A DNA stretch of 64,000 bases from Thermodesulfobacteriaceae bacterium UBA6232 (GCA_002441555.1 DJWK01000036.1:45707-109706), one strand, 5' to 3'. Counted from the first letter of the stretch, positions 25,839 to 35,295 are shown. The notes: a model not told the origin generated them from the letters alone. Translations and numbers: made by a program.

Positions 25839-25936
25839 ACTCAAGAGGTGTGTTTAAACAAGAGCCAAAATAATCGAGAAGATATGTTGCCAATTTTGAA
25901 AGAATTATTAAAATTATCCTCCCAGAGAGAAAAAAG

Positions 25937-26734
25937 ATGAAGAATAAAAATAAACGAGCTTTACCAGTATATTTTTTTATTCTTTCTGCTCTGCTTTTAA
26001 TATCTGCTGAGCTTCTCTTAAATTACTTTGGAAAAAGTTTATGTCAAGCCAAAACCTGTGAAATTGCCTCAAATCTTCTAATAATTCCTAAAATTTATCT
26101 TCTTTTTTTAGCATTAATTTATTTTGTGTTATTATTTTTATTGACAAAAATTTATCTTTATACTGAAGGAGCTCTTTTTTTAAATTTATTGCTTTTTGCA
26201 ATTATTGCAGGATTTTCTGGAGACATATTATTCATTTCTAAATTAATTTTTGAATATCAATTAATTTGTTATTTTTGTGTTGGTATTTTTATAATTCTTT
26301 TTTTTACAATTCTATCCTATTTATATCTTTTCAGAGGATTTAAATTTAATACCTCTATCCTTTTTTTTATCATCTTTGGGCTCATTTTCGGAATCTTTGC
26401 AGCATACAAAATTACAACTCCGGACCTTATTTCTCTTAATACCTTTTCAAAATCGCAGTTTTTTATTTATTCCCAGGACTGTCCGCGTTGTAAAGAACTC
26501 TTATCAAAGATAAATCCAAAAAATACAGCTACTATTCCCTTTTACCAAATCTATCCAATATTTAAAGTCTTTGGCTTTAACACTGTTCCTATTCTTATCG
26601 AAAAACAAAATAGCACTTGGATTATATATACAGCGCCTGAAGATATTGAAAAAAAACTTTCAATAAAAAATTCTCATTTAAAAGAAATTCCCTGTGATAA
26701 CGAAACTCAAGGAGGGCTTTGTGTCTTACCCTGA
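25937..26734 (+). CDS. VKOR-like membrane protein fused to a thioredoxin-like domain
   Basis: The protein has 265 residues. Several hydrophobic segments cover about residues 10-155, with a loop Cys pair (SLCQAKTCEIA) and a CxxC at a membrane helix (LICYFCVG). This is the layout of vitamin K epoxide reductase homologues, which reoxidise a thioredoxin-like partner with quinone. The C-terminal part (from about 175) has FFIYSQDCPRCKEL, a CPRC redox site in a thioredoxin/glutaredoxin-like fold. Bacterial VKOR-Trx fusions drive disulfide bond formation in the envelope. Similarity is low, so the call depends on the Cys pattern and topology. A further Cys pair lies at the extreme C-terminus (CDNETQGGLC). 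Confidence 0.65.
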   Translation: MKNKNKRALPVYFFILSALLLISAELLLNYFGKSLCQAKTCEIASNLLIIPKIYLLFLALIYFVLLFLLTKIYLYTEGALFLNLLLFAIIAGFSGDILFISKLIFEYQLICYFCVGIFIILFFTILSYLYLFRGFKFNTSILFFIIFGLIFGIFAAYKITTPDLISLNTFSKSQFFIYSQDCPRCKELLSKINPKNTATIPFYQIYPIFKVFGFNTVPILIEKQNSTWIIYTAPEDIEKKLSIKNSHLKEIPCDNETQGGLCVLP

Positions 26735-27767
26735 TTTATCTCTTAAAACTACACATATTGGAAGTCTTCCCTATGAAGAGATTGACAAAGCTCTTGAGGT
26801 CTCTTTTTCTTTTGACATCCCTGCCTGGCCTCAACTTCCCAAATTTAAAGAAGAAGGAATGCTCTGGCAATTTATCAAAAATTTCCCAGGTTTTTCCTTA
26901 GAAAGGGAACTTATTATTACCGAAAGTAAAGATTTTGAAGAAAAGGTCTTAAAAATTTACGAAATCTATCTTGAACTCATAGAAAATCAAAACTTTGAAC
27001 CCCTACTTAATTATTTCGATTTAACTTTTTCAAGGGCTTTTTTATCCTTTCTTGAAGAAGCTGAAAAAAGAAATCTTCCCGTATTAAAGGGGCAAATAAC
27101 AGGCCCTTTCACCCTTGGAACAGCACTTAAAACCGAAGATAATGAAATTTTAATTTTCAGGGATGATTTAAGGGATTTATTACTTAAATTTTTAACCCTA
27201 AAGGCTCTATTACAGGCTTATTATTTAAAACAAAGGGCTGAAAAGGTAATTATTTTTTTTGATGAACCTGGACTTTCTGGTTTTGGAAGTAGCGCTTTTA
27301 TTACCTTATCAAAGGAATTGGTTTTAGAACTTTTAAAAGAGCCTATAGAGATTTTGAAATCTCAAGGTGTTCTTGTGGGAATACATGTATGTGCTAACAC
27401 CTCCTGGGATCTTCTTTTTGATTCTGAGATTAATATTGTAAATTTAGATAGCTTTTCTTATTTTGACAAATTCATTATTTATGCTGAAGGTTTAAAAAAT
27501 TTTCTTTCTAAAGAAAATACCTTTATTGCCATGGGAGTCGTTCCTACAGATAGGGAGACCCTAATTAATACATCAGAAGAGGAAGTTATTGAAAAATTTG
27601 AAAAACAATTGTTTGAACTTTCTAAAATAACCTCTTTGGATGAGACCTTTCTTCTTAAAAGGATTATTCTAACACCAGCCTGCGGAATGGGAAGTTTAAA
27701 TGAAGAATTGGTCTCAAAGGTAATTCTTCTTCTTACAAAAATAAAATCTCATTTCTTTTTGAATTAA
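26721..27767 (+). CDS. Core MetE-like (UROD/MetE superfamily) methyltransferase
   Basis: The 348 residues correspond to the catalytic barrel of methionine synthase without the N-terminal duplicate domain of MetE (full MetE is about 750). The zinc ligands appear as HxC in GIHVCANTSWDLL and the later Cys in LTPACGMGSL. Other hallmarks are TTHIGSLP at the start and LKGQITGPFTLG. Short MetE relatives take methyl groups from corrinoid or other donors, and the donor here is unknown. GTG 26721 is chosen for its ribosome binding site GGAGGG (26711-26716); it overlaps the VKOR-like gene by 14 nt. Confidence 0.8.
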   Translation: MSYPDLSLKTTHIGSLPYEEIDKALEVSFSFDIPAWPQLPKFKEEGMLWQFIKNFPGFSLERELIITESKDFEEKVLKIYEIYLELIENQNFEPLLNYFDLTFSRAFLSFLEEAEKRNLPVLKGQITGPFTLGTALKTEDNEILIFRDDLRDLLLKFLTLKALLQAYYLKQRAEKVIIFFDEPGLSGFGSSAFITLSKELVLELLKEPIEILKSQGVLVGIHVCANTSWDLLFDSEINIVNLDSFSYFDKFIIYAEGLKNFLSKENTFIAMGVVPTDRETLINTSEEEVIEKFEKQLFELSKITSLDETFLLKRIILTPACGMGSLNEELVSKVILLLTKIKSHFFLN

Positions 27768-28007
27768 TAATAATTATAGTTTAGTAATCCCCAGCCCCTT
27801 CAAATTATGGAAATGCTAAAAAAATCAAAAAAACAGAGAGCACAATCCTTCTTAAATTCAGAGTGGGTAAACTTTATACTGAAAGGATATTTCAATATCA
27901 TTATCTTTTTCAATTAATAAACTGCGGTAATGATTTTTTCTTGTAATTTTTTCAAATTGTTTTAACATTAGATTTATAAATAAAAAATTACTTAGGAGGG
28001 TTAGAGA

Positions 28008-28241
28008 ATGCCCATTAGAGCTTATGTATTGATTAACACCCAAATTGGGCAGACTCAAAAGGTAGTTGAAGAACTTAAAAAGATTCCTGAGGTTAAACGC
28101 ATGGATGTAATTATGGGGCCCTATGATATTATTGTAGAGGTAGAGGTTCCTCATTATGAAGATATCTCTAAACTGCTTTTGGAAAAATTTCAGAACATTC
28201 CTGCCATTAATCATACCATGACTTGTCCGGTGGTGAGTTAA
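28008..28241 (+). CDS. Stand-alone Lrp/AsnC ligand-binding (RAM) domain
   Basis: This 77-residue protein covers only the alpha-beta RAM domain of Lrp/AsnC regulators (AYVLINTQIGQ, then VIMGPYDIIVEVEV and a TCPVV end). There is no helix-turn-helix. Such small RAM proteins form dimers or larger rings and bind amino acids or similar effectors. The ribosome binding site AGGAGGG lies upstream. A 240-bp gap precedes it in which no gene is seen. An HNH gene follows after 3 nt. Confidence 0.88.
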   Translation: MPIRAYVLINTQIGQTQKVVEELKKIPEVKRMDVIMGPYDIIVEVEVPHYEDISKLLLEKFQNIPAINHTMTCPVVS

Positions 28242-28244
28242 AAG

Positions 28245-28862
28245 TTGGGGCAAAATTTATTACAAGAAAAGGTTCTTGTTTTAAATAAATACTATCAAGC
28301 CGTTCAGATAACCACTCTTCAAAGAGCCATATGCCATCTTGTTAAAGGTACAGCCAAAGTTATAACACCTGATTGGACAACTCATACCTTTGAAGAATGG
28401 ATTCACATCAGTAAATTTTACGAAAATGGAAATAATGGAGAATTTAAATTTATCAAAAGTCCCTCTATAAGCCTTCTTATTCCTGATGCAATTTATCTTC
28501 CCTTTTTTGAATCTCTTCCTCAAAATGAGGTTGTCTTTACGAGACAAAATCTTTTTTTAAGAGATAAATTTACCTGTCAGTATTGTGGAAAACTTTTGAA
28601 AAATCCAAAGGATAGAACCATTGACCATGTTATTCCAAAAAGCAGGGGAGGAAAAACTGTATGGAGTAATGTAGTTCTTTGTTGTAAAAAATGCAATTTA
28701 AAAAAAGGGAATAAAACCCCAGAGGAAGCCGGCCTCAAACTTATTAAAACCCCTCGGGCCCCGAGATGGCAAGCTCTAATTCTTGAAGAATTCCCTACTC
28801 ACAAAAAAGAAAAATGGAAAACCTTTTTAAACTTTGCAGGTATCTACGAAGAAAAAGATTAA
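28245..28862 (+). CDS. HNH endonuclease family protein
   Basis: The protein has 205 residues. The N-terminal domain (VLVLNKYYQAVQITTLQRAI) and the HNH module (CQYCGKLL, RTIDHVIPKSRGG, WSNVVLCCKKCN) are those of the widespread chromosomal HNH family often seen next to housekeeping genes. Its natural role is not established. The TTG start at 28245 is supported by GGTGAG 7 nt upstream. It is co-transcribed with the RAM protein and converges on cheW with a 3-nt gap. Confidence 0.88.
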   Translation: MGQNLLQEKVLVLNKYYQAVQITTLQRAICHLVKGTAKVITPDWTTHTFEEWIHISKFYENGNNGEFKFIKSPSISLLIPDAIYLPFFESLPQNEVVFTRQNLFLRDKFTCQYCGKLLKNPKDRTIDHVIPKSRGGKTVWSNVVLCCKKCNLKKGNKTPEEAGLKLIKTPRAPRWQALILEEFPTHKKEKWKTFLNFAGIYEEKD

Positions 28863-28865
28863 AAA

Positions 28866-29336
28866 TTAATTTTCAAAAAGCTTTTCCACATTAAGAATGG
28901 CAAGAAGTTTATCAGGCAATTGATAAATTTTTTCCACATATTCTTTATCAAAACCTTCAATTTTCTCAGGCGGATCCTCAAGGTTGGCCTCTGGAATTTC
29001 AAGAATATCACTGATTCTCTCAATTAGAAATGAGGCAGCCTCATCTTTATTTTTAATAATAAGATTAAGCCTCGGAGTCGTTTCAACTTTGAAATTTATC
29101 TTTTTGGCAAGGTCTATAACAGTAATTATTTGTCCTCTTAAATTCATAATCCCTAAAATATACGGAGCAGAAAGAGGAACTGGGGTTATATCCAGGTCTT
29201 TGTTTATTTCCATTACCTTTTCAGCATAGATTCCAAAGAGATAATCTCCCAGGTAAAAGGTAACAACTGGAATGGTCTTTTGAAGTAATATCACCTTTTT
29301 GGTCTCACCAGCAAGAACAATATCCTTAGCCTCCAT
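28866..29336 (-). CDS. cheW: CheW-like adaptor
   Basis: This 156-residue CheW couples chemoreceptors to the CheA kinase. The core motifs are present: FYLGDYLFGIYAEKVMEI, PYILGIMNLRGQIITVIDLAKKI and a C-terminal ILNVEKLF. An N-terminal tail of about 22 residues precedes the domain. It overlaps the J-protein gene by 11 nt and is the last gene of the chemosensory operon. Confidence 0.9.
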   Translation of the reverse strand: MEAKDIVLAGETKKVILLQKTIPVVTFYLGDYLFGIYAEKVMEINKDLDITPVPLSAPYILGIMNLRGQIITVIDLAKKINFKVETTPRLNLIIKNKDEAASFLIERISDILEIPEANLEDPPEKIEGFDKEYVEKIYQLPDKLLAILNVEKLFEN

Positions 29337-30237
29337 TTTTTTCCTCCTCTAAAAGTTTGACAATTTTTTTTAATAACTTTTTGGCTTTTTCATTTATATT
29401 TTCAGGAAAGGTTATTTTTGGACAAATTATTAAATCACCCCTTTCCCAGAGCTTATCTTCAGAGAGATAGGGACCCCTTCTGGGAAAAATAACGGGCTCT
29501 CCCCTTTTGAAAACCTCAGAGGGGACCTTTTCCCAACCTTCCAGAGTTTCAATTAAAATATAATCCTTCAATAACACTTCGTAAAACTTTATTTCAGCTT
29601 CATAGATAAGATTATCCCCCTTTAACTTAAAATGAGCATGGGGCTCTAAATTAACTTCAATATAAAAATCCCAGGGAGAATCAAAAAGCTCTCCTGAAAT
29701 AAACAAAATGTCTCCTTCTCTTAATCCATAAGGCAATTTTATTTCAAGAACCTCTTCTTCTTTTATTTTGCCTTTACCCATACATTCCGGGCAAATCTCT
29801 GTAAATAAATAGCCTCTACCTTCACAAAAAGTGCACTTAAGTTGAATAGTTTCACTATTATTTACAAGATTCAAAAATCCTTTACCATTGCACTTTTCAC
29901 AAATTTTTTTATCCCCTGAGGGGGATTTTTTAATCCCTTTACAGATTGGACAAACTCTTTCTCTTACAGGTAGTTTAAACTTTTTAATTAATCCTAAGGA
30001 AACTTCTTTTACAGTAAAGGTTTCTATTCTATAGCAGAAATTTCCTTCGGGGAAAGAGTTTTTTAAAACTTTGATTAGAGGCTTTTTATTTATTTTATTT
30101 AAGGCCTTTTGATACCATTCAATAAATTTTAAGTATTCTTCTCTATCTCCTCCTCTATCAGGATGAAGTTCTTTAATTTTTGTTCGAAAAAATCGTTTTA
30201 AATCTTGAGAATTTTGAAAATAAAATTTTTTATCCAC
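29326..30237 (-). CDS. DnaJ-like zinc-finger J protein inside the chemosensory operon
   Basis: The protein has 303 residues. A shortened J domain (1-55) keeps the HPD tripeptide (KELHPDRGGDREEYL). Four Cys pairs typical of the DnaJ zinc finger follow: CPICKG, CEKCNGKG, CTFCEGRG and CPECMGKG (about 105-160). Substrate-binding beta domains complete it (KLPYGLREGDILFI). The family co-operates with DnaK. The location is unusual: it overlaps cheA (8 nt) and cheW (11 nt). It could assist folding or turnover of the signalling array, but that is inference from position alone. Confidence 0.8.
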   Translation of the reverse strand: MDKKFYFQNSQDLKRFFRTKIKELHPDRGGDREEYLKFIEWYQKALNKINKKPLIKVLKNSFPEGNFCYRIETFTVKEVSLGLIKKFKLPVRERVCPICKGIKKSPSGDKKICEKCNGKGFLNLVNNSETIQLKCTFCEGRGYLFTEICPECMGKGKIKEEEVLEIKLPYGLREGDILFISGELFDSPWDFYIEVNLEPHAHFKLKGDNLIYEAEIKFYEVLLKDYILIETLEGWEKVPSEVFKRGEPVIFPRRGPYLSEDKLWERGDLIICPKITFPENINEKAKKLLKKIVKLLEEEKNGG

Positions 30238-32872
30238 GATTTACCCTTCTTTCGGCCTCTTTTTTATGTAATAACTCAAGGGCTGTTGAAAGCACTTTCT
30301 CTCTATCCAGTTTCACCTCGTAGGCATTGGCACCAAGTTCAAATACCTTTCTTTTGATATCTTCACCGGTAAGAGAAGTTAAAACCATGATGGGAATATC
30401 TCTATATTCAGGAATGCTTCTCACATTTTTAATAAATTCAAAGCCATCCATAACAGGCATTTCAAGATCTGTAATGATTAAATCAGGCTTAAGCCCTGCC
30501 TTAAGTTTTCTCAAGGCCTCTTCCCCATTTACAGCAAGCTCAACATGAAAACCCGCTTGCTCTAAATAGTTTTTAACCATGTTCTGAAAGAAAGGAGAAT
30601 CCTCTGCAAGTAAGACAAGATAAGGAGTTTCCTCTTCCTCTCTTTTTACAATAAACCATTCGGGATCATACATCTCAATTATTTTATAAATGTCAAGGAA
30701 AAGCACAGTCCTGTTATTAATGATTCTATGGCCAAGAATTCCTGGCTGTTGATAAAGATCGGTTTCCACATCTAAGGTTGTTTCCAGGGTATCCACAATT
30801 CTTGAGCAAAGAATGGCACAGGTTTTTTCTCTCTCTGTAAAGAAAAGCAGATTATACTCTTCTTGATGTGGAACACCCTGAATGGGAAGATAATTCTCGA
30901 GTCTAATGACAGGAATCACTTTATTTTTATAAATTACCACTTCTTTACCACCAACAATTTTTAAATCATCTGCCTTTACTTTGTCAAGCCTTGAAATAAG
31001 AGCAAGAGGTAGCGCAAAGGTATCCTCACCCACATCAAAAATAAGGATGAACTGGGTTTCCTCAGCGGATTTAAGAACTTTCTTTTCTTCAAGGGCTCTC
31101 TCCACTTCTTCAGTTTTAAGACCTGCAAGACTGGAAATACCAACTACATCAAGAATGAGGGCTAATTTACCATCTCCCATTATAGTTGCACCACTGTAGA
31201 GAGGGATACCCTTAAACCATTTACCAAGGGGTTTTACTACAATTTCTTCGGAATCAAAGATTTCATCCACAAGAAGCCCTATAAATCTCTCACCGGTGGT
31301 GAGTATCACAAGGGATTTTTCATTTTTACCATTTTCCAATCCAAGGGCCTTTGATAGTCTGACCACAGGAATAATTTCTCCTCTTAACCTGTAAAATTCT
31401 GTATCTCCCATTTTCAAAAGATCCTTTTCCGGTTCAATGCTTACCAGTTCTCTTAAGCTCACCTGAGGAATGGCATAGCGCTGACCATGAGAAGTGACTA
31501 TAAGGGCAGGAATAATGGCAAGGGTTAAAGGAATCTTTATTCTAACTGTGGTTCCTTTTCCGAGAACAGTGTTTATTTCAATAGAACCACCCAGTTTTTC
31601 AATATTGGTCTTTACCACATCCATTCCAACGCCACGGCCTGAAACCTGTGTTACCTTTTCAGCGGTTGAAAATCCTGACCTGAAAATAAAGGATAATATC
31701 TCTTTCTCTGAGAGGCGCTCTGCCTCTTCAGGGCTAACAAGACCTTTTTCAATGGCTTTTCTTTTGATTTTTTCAATATCTATTCCTCTTCCATCATCTT
31801 CTATTTCAATGATTACCTGTCCGCCTTCATGATAGGCCCTTAAAACAAGGTTCCCTTCAGGGGGTTTTCCTGTTTGCACCCTTATTTCAGGAGGCTCAAT
31901 TCCATGATCAATGGCATTTCTCACAAGATGGGTAAGGGGGTCTTTAATAGCCTCAATAATGGAACGGTCAAGTTCAGTTTCCGTACCTTCAAGATGCAAA
32001 TTTACCTTTTTATTAAGAGAACGGGCAAGGTCTCTAACAATTCGTGGAAATTTATTAAAAACCACCCCTATAGGCTGCATACGGGTTTTCATTATGGTTT
32101 CCTGAAGTTCTGTGGTGACCATAGAGAGAGACTGAACACTTCTGGAAAGCTCTGGGTCATTTAACCTGTTTGCAAGCTGGACTACCCTATTTCTTGCAAG
32201 CACAAGCTCCCCTGCAAGATTCATAAGCTGGTCAAGAAGTTCTATGGACACCTTAATATGTGTCTCTGTAAGAGTTATCTGCGAAGTTTGAATTACCCGC
32301 TCTTCTTTCTTCTCTTCTTTAACAGGTTCTTTTTTCTCTTCGGGAAGCTTTTCAATTTTTTCCTCCTCTTTTTCTATAGCTTCATGTTTTTCTGATACTT
32401 TTTCCTCAAGGCGTGCCTCTTCTTTAGGCTCCTCTTCAGAAGTTTCTACTTTTTCAGGGACTTCCTTAATTTGGGCTTTTTTCTTTAGTTTATCTGTAAA
32501 ATTAGAAAGTTCTACAAGAAATTCAAGGATTCTGTCATCAAGAGGCTCAGCTTTATGTTCTTCAAGATAGGCCACAATATACTTAATTTCGTCAAGGCAC
32601 CTTAAAAGAATGTCAACCACCTCTTCAGTTGCCTCAAGTTCACCGTCTCTTATTTTTCCAAGAATATCTTCTGCAAAATGGGCTATCCCTTCAAGAGACT
32701 TAAAGCCAAAAAAGCCAGAAGCCCCTTTAAGGGAATGCATGGTCCGAAAGAGGCTTTTTATAATTTCCAGATTGCTCCTGTCCTTTTCAAGCTCTATGAA
32801 CTCTTCTTCCATTTTTGAAATTCCCTCTTTGGCCTCAACCAAAAAATCTTTTAGAATATCCTCATCAATCAT
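30230..32872 (-). CDS. cheA: Hybrid CheA histidine kinase with two CheW domains and a receiver
   Basis: The protein has 880 residues. In order: Hpt domain (TMHSLKGASGFFGF, phosphorylatable His46); an acidic Glu/Lys-rich linker (about 135-200); P3 dimerisation and P4 kinase (HLVRNAIDHGIE N-box, DDGRGID G1, GRGVGMDVV G2); a first CheW domain (about 455-590); a second CheW-like domain (about 610-745); and a C-terminal receiver with Asp802 (LIITDLEMPVMDGFE). CheA-receiver hybrids occur in systems that control functions other than flagellar motors. No CheY, CheR or CheB is nearby. GAGGAGG precedes ATG 32872. Confidence 0.93.
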   Translation of the reverse strand: MIDEDILKDFLVEAKEGISKMEEEFIELEKDRSNLEIIKSLFRTMHSLKGASGFFGFKSLEGIAHFAEDILGKIRDGELEATEEVVDILLRCLDEIKYIVAYLEEHKAEPLDDRILEFLVELSNFTDKLKKKAQIKEVPEKVETSEEEPKEEARLEEKVSEKHEAIEKEEEKIEKLPEEKKEPVKEEKKEERVIQTSQITLTETHIKVSIELLDQLMNLAGELVLARNRVVQLANRLNDPELSRSVQSLSMVTTELQETIMKTRMQPIGVVFNKFPRIVRDLARSLNKKVNLHLEGTETELDRSIIEAIKDPLTHLVRNAIDHGIEPPEIRVQTGKPPEGNLVLRAYHEGGQVIIEIEDDGRGIDIEKIKRKAIEKGLVSPEEAERLSEKEILSFIFRSGFSTAEKVTQVSGRGVGMDVVKTNIEKLGGSIEINTVLGKGTTVRIKIPLTLAIIPALIVTSHGQRYAIPQVSLRELVSIEPEKDLLKMGDTEFYRLRGEIIPVVRLSKALGLENGKNEKSLVILTTGERFIGLLVDEIFDSEEIVVKPLGKWFKGIPLYSGATIMGDGKLALILDVVGISSLAGLKTEEVERALEEKKVLKSAEETQFILIFDVGEDTFALPLALISRLDKVKADDLKIVGGKEVVIYKNKVIPVIRLENYLPIQGVPHQEEYNLLFFTEREKTCAILCSRIVDTLETTLDVETDLYQQPGILGHRIINNRTVLFLDIYKIIEMYDPEWFIVKREEEETPYLVLLAEDSPFFQNMVKNYLEQAGFHVELAVNGEEALRKLKAGLKPDLIITDLEMPVMDGFEFIKNVRSIPEYRDIPIMVLTSLTGEDIKRKVFELGANAYEVKLDREKVLSTALELLHKKEAERRVNRG

Positions 32873-32945
32873 CCTGTCCTCCTCGTAAAGGAAGTGTTAA
32901 CTTATTTTTTAATATTATATCTAAAACTATTTCTTAAAACAAGGC

Positions 32946-34883
32946 CTAATCACATCCGTATCTTTTACAGGCCTCTCTCAAATCAAGAAGATGCTTCATA
33001 ACCTCCTCAAAAGTTGGTAACAACTCTTCTTCCACAAAACGAACGATAGAGTCTCTGTCCTTTAAGTCAACCTCTTTCTCAAGTTTATCAAAAAGCCCGT
33101 GAAGCTTCTCGTGGGGCTCCTCTAAATCCTTCAAAGTGGTCTCAAGTGCAGTTCCCTTTACCCGATAGCTAAGAACAGCCATGGATCTTCCAAGCAAACA
33201 TCTCTTCGGATTCCTTTCAACCTTGGGAATAGTTCCCTTACTTACTGCATCAAGAAAGCCCATCTTCCAGTTCACATGTGCAAGAATGGAAAGATTCGCC
33301 AAAGCCTGAACCGAAAGATTCTGAAGTTCTTCATCACTTAGGTCCTCCTTTGAAACCTCGAAAAGATTCTCGCAGATCTTACTTGTAAGAGCTATCTCTG
33401 AAAGAATGTCCGTATTTGTCTTTAAATATTCAGAAAGATGGATTAACCTTTCAACCACCTTTCTTAAATCTTCAATCTCAGAAATCAAAGCAAAGCTCTT
33501 TTCCTTAGTCTGAAGAGCATTTTCCACAATGGAGTTTGTCACAGCAGTTTGTTCTTCAACGGCCCCTGCAATCATAGAGGTTGCGTTTTCAACCTCGTCA
33601 ACCATCCTTTTGGTCTTTTCCGCCTTATCAACGGTTAGTCTAACCTCTTGAGAAAGATTATCAACTATTTTTTCTATCTCTCCAGTAAACTCTGAAACCT
33701 TTTTGGCAAGTTCTTTCATCTCATTGGCAACCACTGCAAAGCCCTTTCCTGCCTCTCCAGCACGGGCTGCCTCAATAGAGGCATTCAAAGCCAGTAAATT
33801 GGTCTGCTCTGCAATTCCCCTTATAGTCTCTGTTATACTTCTTATTTGCTCCATGGATTTCTCAAGGTTAAGCACAGTCTCCTCCATTTCCACAGCTGCG
33901 CCTCTAACAAGTTTTGCTCTGTCTGCTGTCTCGTGGGTGTTTTTGGAAATTTCAGAAATGGCAAGCCTCATCTCCTCGGTTGACCTCTCTATGGAAGAAA
34001 GAAGGTCCGTTAACTCAGAACCAAAACTTCCTGCCTTTTCAACGAGTGCCTGAATCTGGGTAGAAAGAGGCGCTATTTCTTCCACTTCCTCTTTTTCCTG
34101 CTTTATGACCTCACCTGTAACATTGTTGGCTGTTAAAATCCCGTTCAACAAGCCTTCCAAAACCTTTTTCACTGCAGTAAGGGAGGTCACAATAGGCTGG
34201 AATTCCACCCACTTTGAAGTCAGTTGGTAAGTGAAACTTCCCTTTTCAAAATTTTTTAAGGCAAGAGTTATCTCATCAAAGGCACTCTTAAAAGCTTTCC
34301 TCGTAACAAAGTAAATTCCAAAGGAGAGGGCTGCAATCAAAAGGACAGACAAAGGAACAATAACAGCAAGAAAGTTCATCTCTTTTGTGTTTTCCCTGGC
34401 AAGAAGCGGGGTTAGCTCCATAGCTTTGGAAAGAGTTCTTTCAGAAACCTCGTCTATTTTTGTAAGAAGCTTTTCGTCACAGGTCTTAACAAGGCTGTCA
34501 ATGAGGGAAAAGAGCTCCCTGTATCCCTCCTCAACTTCGTTGAAAAGCCTTTTTGCCTCTGGATTTCCTACACTTGAAATGGATTTGGAGCCGTTTTTAC
34601 CGAACTTTAAATCCTCAAGGGCTAAAAAGACATTTTTTCTTGACTTTTCAATTCTTTCCAAGTAATTTTGAGCACCTTCCTTATAAAGGCAGGCCTTTTG
34701 ATAATAGAGATAAGCTGCTGCCTTGAGCCACTGGGAGTTGAATCTCAGCCTTCCTGCATTGTCAATGGCAACTCCCCAGCCTTTAAGGCTTGCCATCTCG
34801 TAAAAAACGAAAAGACAAACTAATAGTCCAAGAAGAAGAACACCTATATTGGTAATCAAAAATCGCCTAAAAATGGACTTCAT
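32946..34883 (-). CDS. Methyl-accepting chemoreceptor with PilJ-like sensor and CZB domain
   Basis: The protein has 645 residues: TM1 (about 10-31), a periplasmic helical domain with a PilJ-like opening ([14 protein letters not shown]), TM2 (about 172-195), then a cytoplasmic coiled coil with the conserved hairpin tip [19 protein letters not shown]. The C-terminus (from about 520) is a chemoreceptor zinc-binding domain: His in [10 protein letters not shown], Cys in KRCLLGRSM and two His in [13 protein letters not shown] domains bind zinc and can sense oxidants through the Cys. It is the first gene of mcp-cheA-J-cheW. The ribosome binding site AAGGAGG precedes ATG 34883. Confidence 0.9.
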   Translation of the reverse strand: MKSIFRRFLITNIGVLLLGLLVCLFVFYEMASLKGWGVAIDNAGRLRFNSQWLKAAAYLYYQKACLYKEGAQNYLERIEKSRKNVFLALEDLKFGKNGSKSISSVGNPEAKRLFNEVEEGYRELFSLIDSLVKTCDEKLLTKIDEVSERTLSKAMELTPLLARENTKEMNFLAVIVPLSVLLIAALSFGIYFVTRKAFKSAFDEITLALKNFEKGSFTYQLTSKWVEFQPIVTSLTAVKKVLEGLLNGILTANNVTGEVIKQEKEEVEEIAPLSTQIQALVEKAGSFGSELTDLLSSIERSTEEMRLAISEISKNTHETADRAKLVRGAAVEMEETVLNLEKSMEQIRSITETIRGIAEQTNLLALNASIEAARAGEAGKGFAVVANEMKELAKKVSEFTGEIEKIVDNLSQEVRLTVDKAEKTKRMVDEVENATSMIAGAVEEQTAVTNSIVENALQTKEKSFALISEIEDLRKVVERLIHLSEYLKTNTDILSEIALTSKICENLFEVSKEDLSDEELQNLSVQALANLSILAHVNWKMGFLDAVSKGTIPKVERNPKRCLLGRSMAVLSYRVKGTALETTLKDLEEPHEKLHGLFDKLEKEVDLKDRDSIVRFVEEELLPTFEEVMKHLLDLREACKRYGCD

Positions 34884-34923
34884 AACCTTCCTCCTTCACT
34901 TGAATTTTTATCTTTTCTAAACT

Positions 34924-34951
34924 TTTATACAAGAAAATTTTTTAAAGTCAA
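34924..34951 (-). promoter_or_regulatory. Sigma-70-type promoter of the chemosensory operon
   Basis: On the minus strand TTGACT (34946-34951) and TATAAA (34924-34929) are spaced by 16 nt, about 40 nt before the ATG of the receptor gene. The -35 overlaps TCAAGTGAA (34948-34956), whose inverted copy TTCACTTGA lies at 34895-34903 in the leader, so a dimeric regulator could bind. Confidence 0.5.
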
Positions 34952-35265
34952 GTGAATTAGTTAATTTTATTAATTTGTTTTAATTTATTTTATATTAATC
35001 ACCATTACTCCGTAATGCCCCATTTAAAAATCTAAACGAAATAAATTTCGATGCCTCATTAATCTTAAGTTTTCACATCTTAAGTGTCCCCTTTTCAAGT
35101 ATTCACTTTTTAAGTGTTTTTAAACATCTTCTTGCAAGTTCTTTTGTAAGTTCTTTTTTAGCGTTTATGCTCAAGGTCAACATCTCCCCCAAGTTATTGA
35201 ATTAACTCAGGGGATATTTTAAAATTTTAGCTTAGATTTATACACGAGGCAACGATAAAATTTCA

Positions 35266-35295
35266 TTTAGATTTTTAATATTTAGATTTTTAATG
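35266..35295. repeat. 15-bp tandem repeat, two copies
   Basis: TTTAGATTTTTAATA (35266-35280) is followed directly by TTTAGATTTTTAATG (35281-35295), differing only in the last base. It lies just upstream of the -35 box of the efflux operon, where it could act as a direct-repeat protein site or an AT-rich upstream element. Confidence 0.7.

Noticed and set aside
27768..28007. Riboswitch or sigma-54 promoter in the gap before the RAM-domain gene
   Set aside because: No recognisable conserved riboswitch core and no TGGC-N8-TTGC pattern was found; the 240 bp look like AT-rich spacer with the ribosome site at the end.
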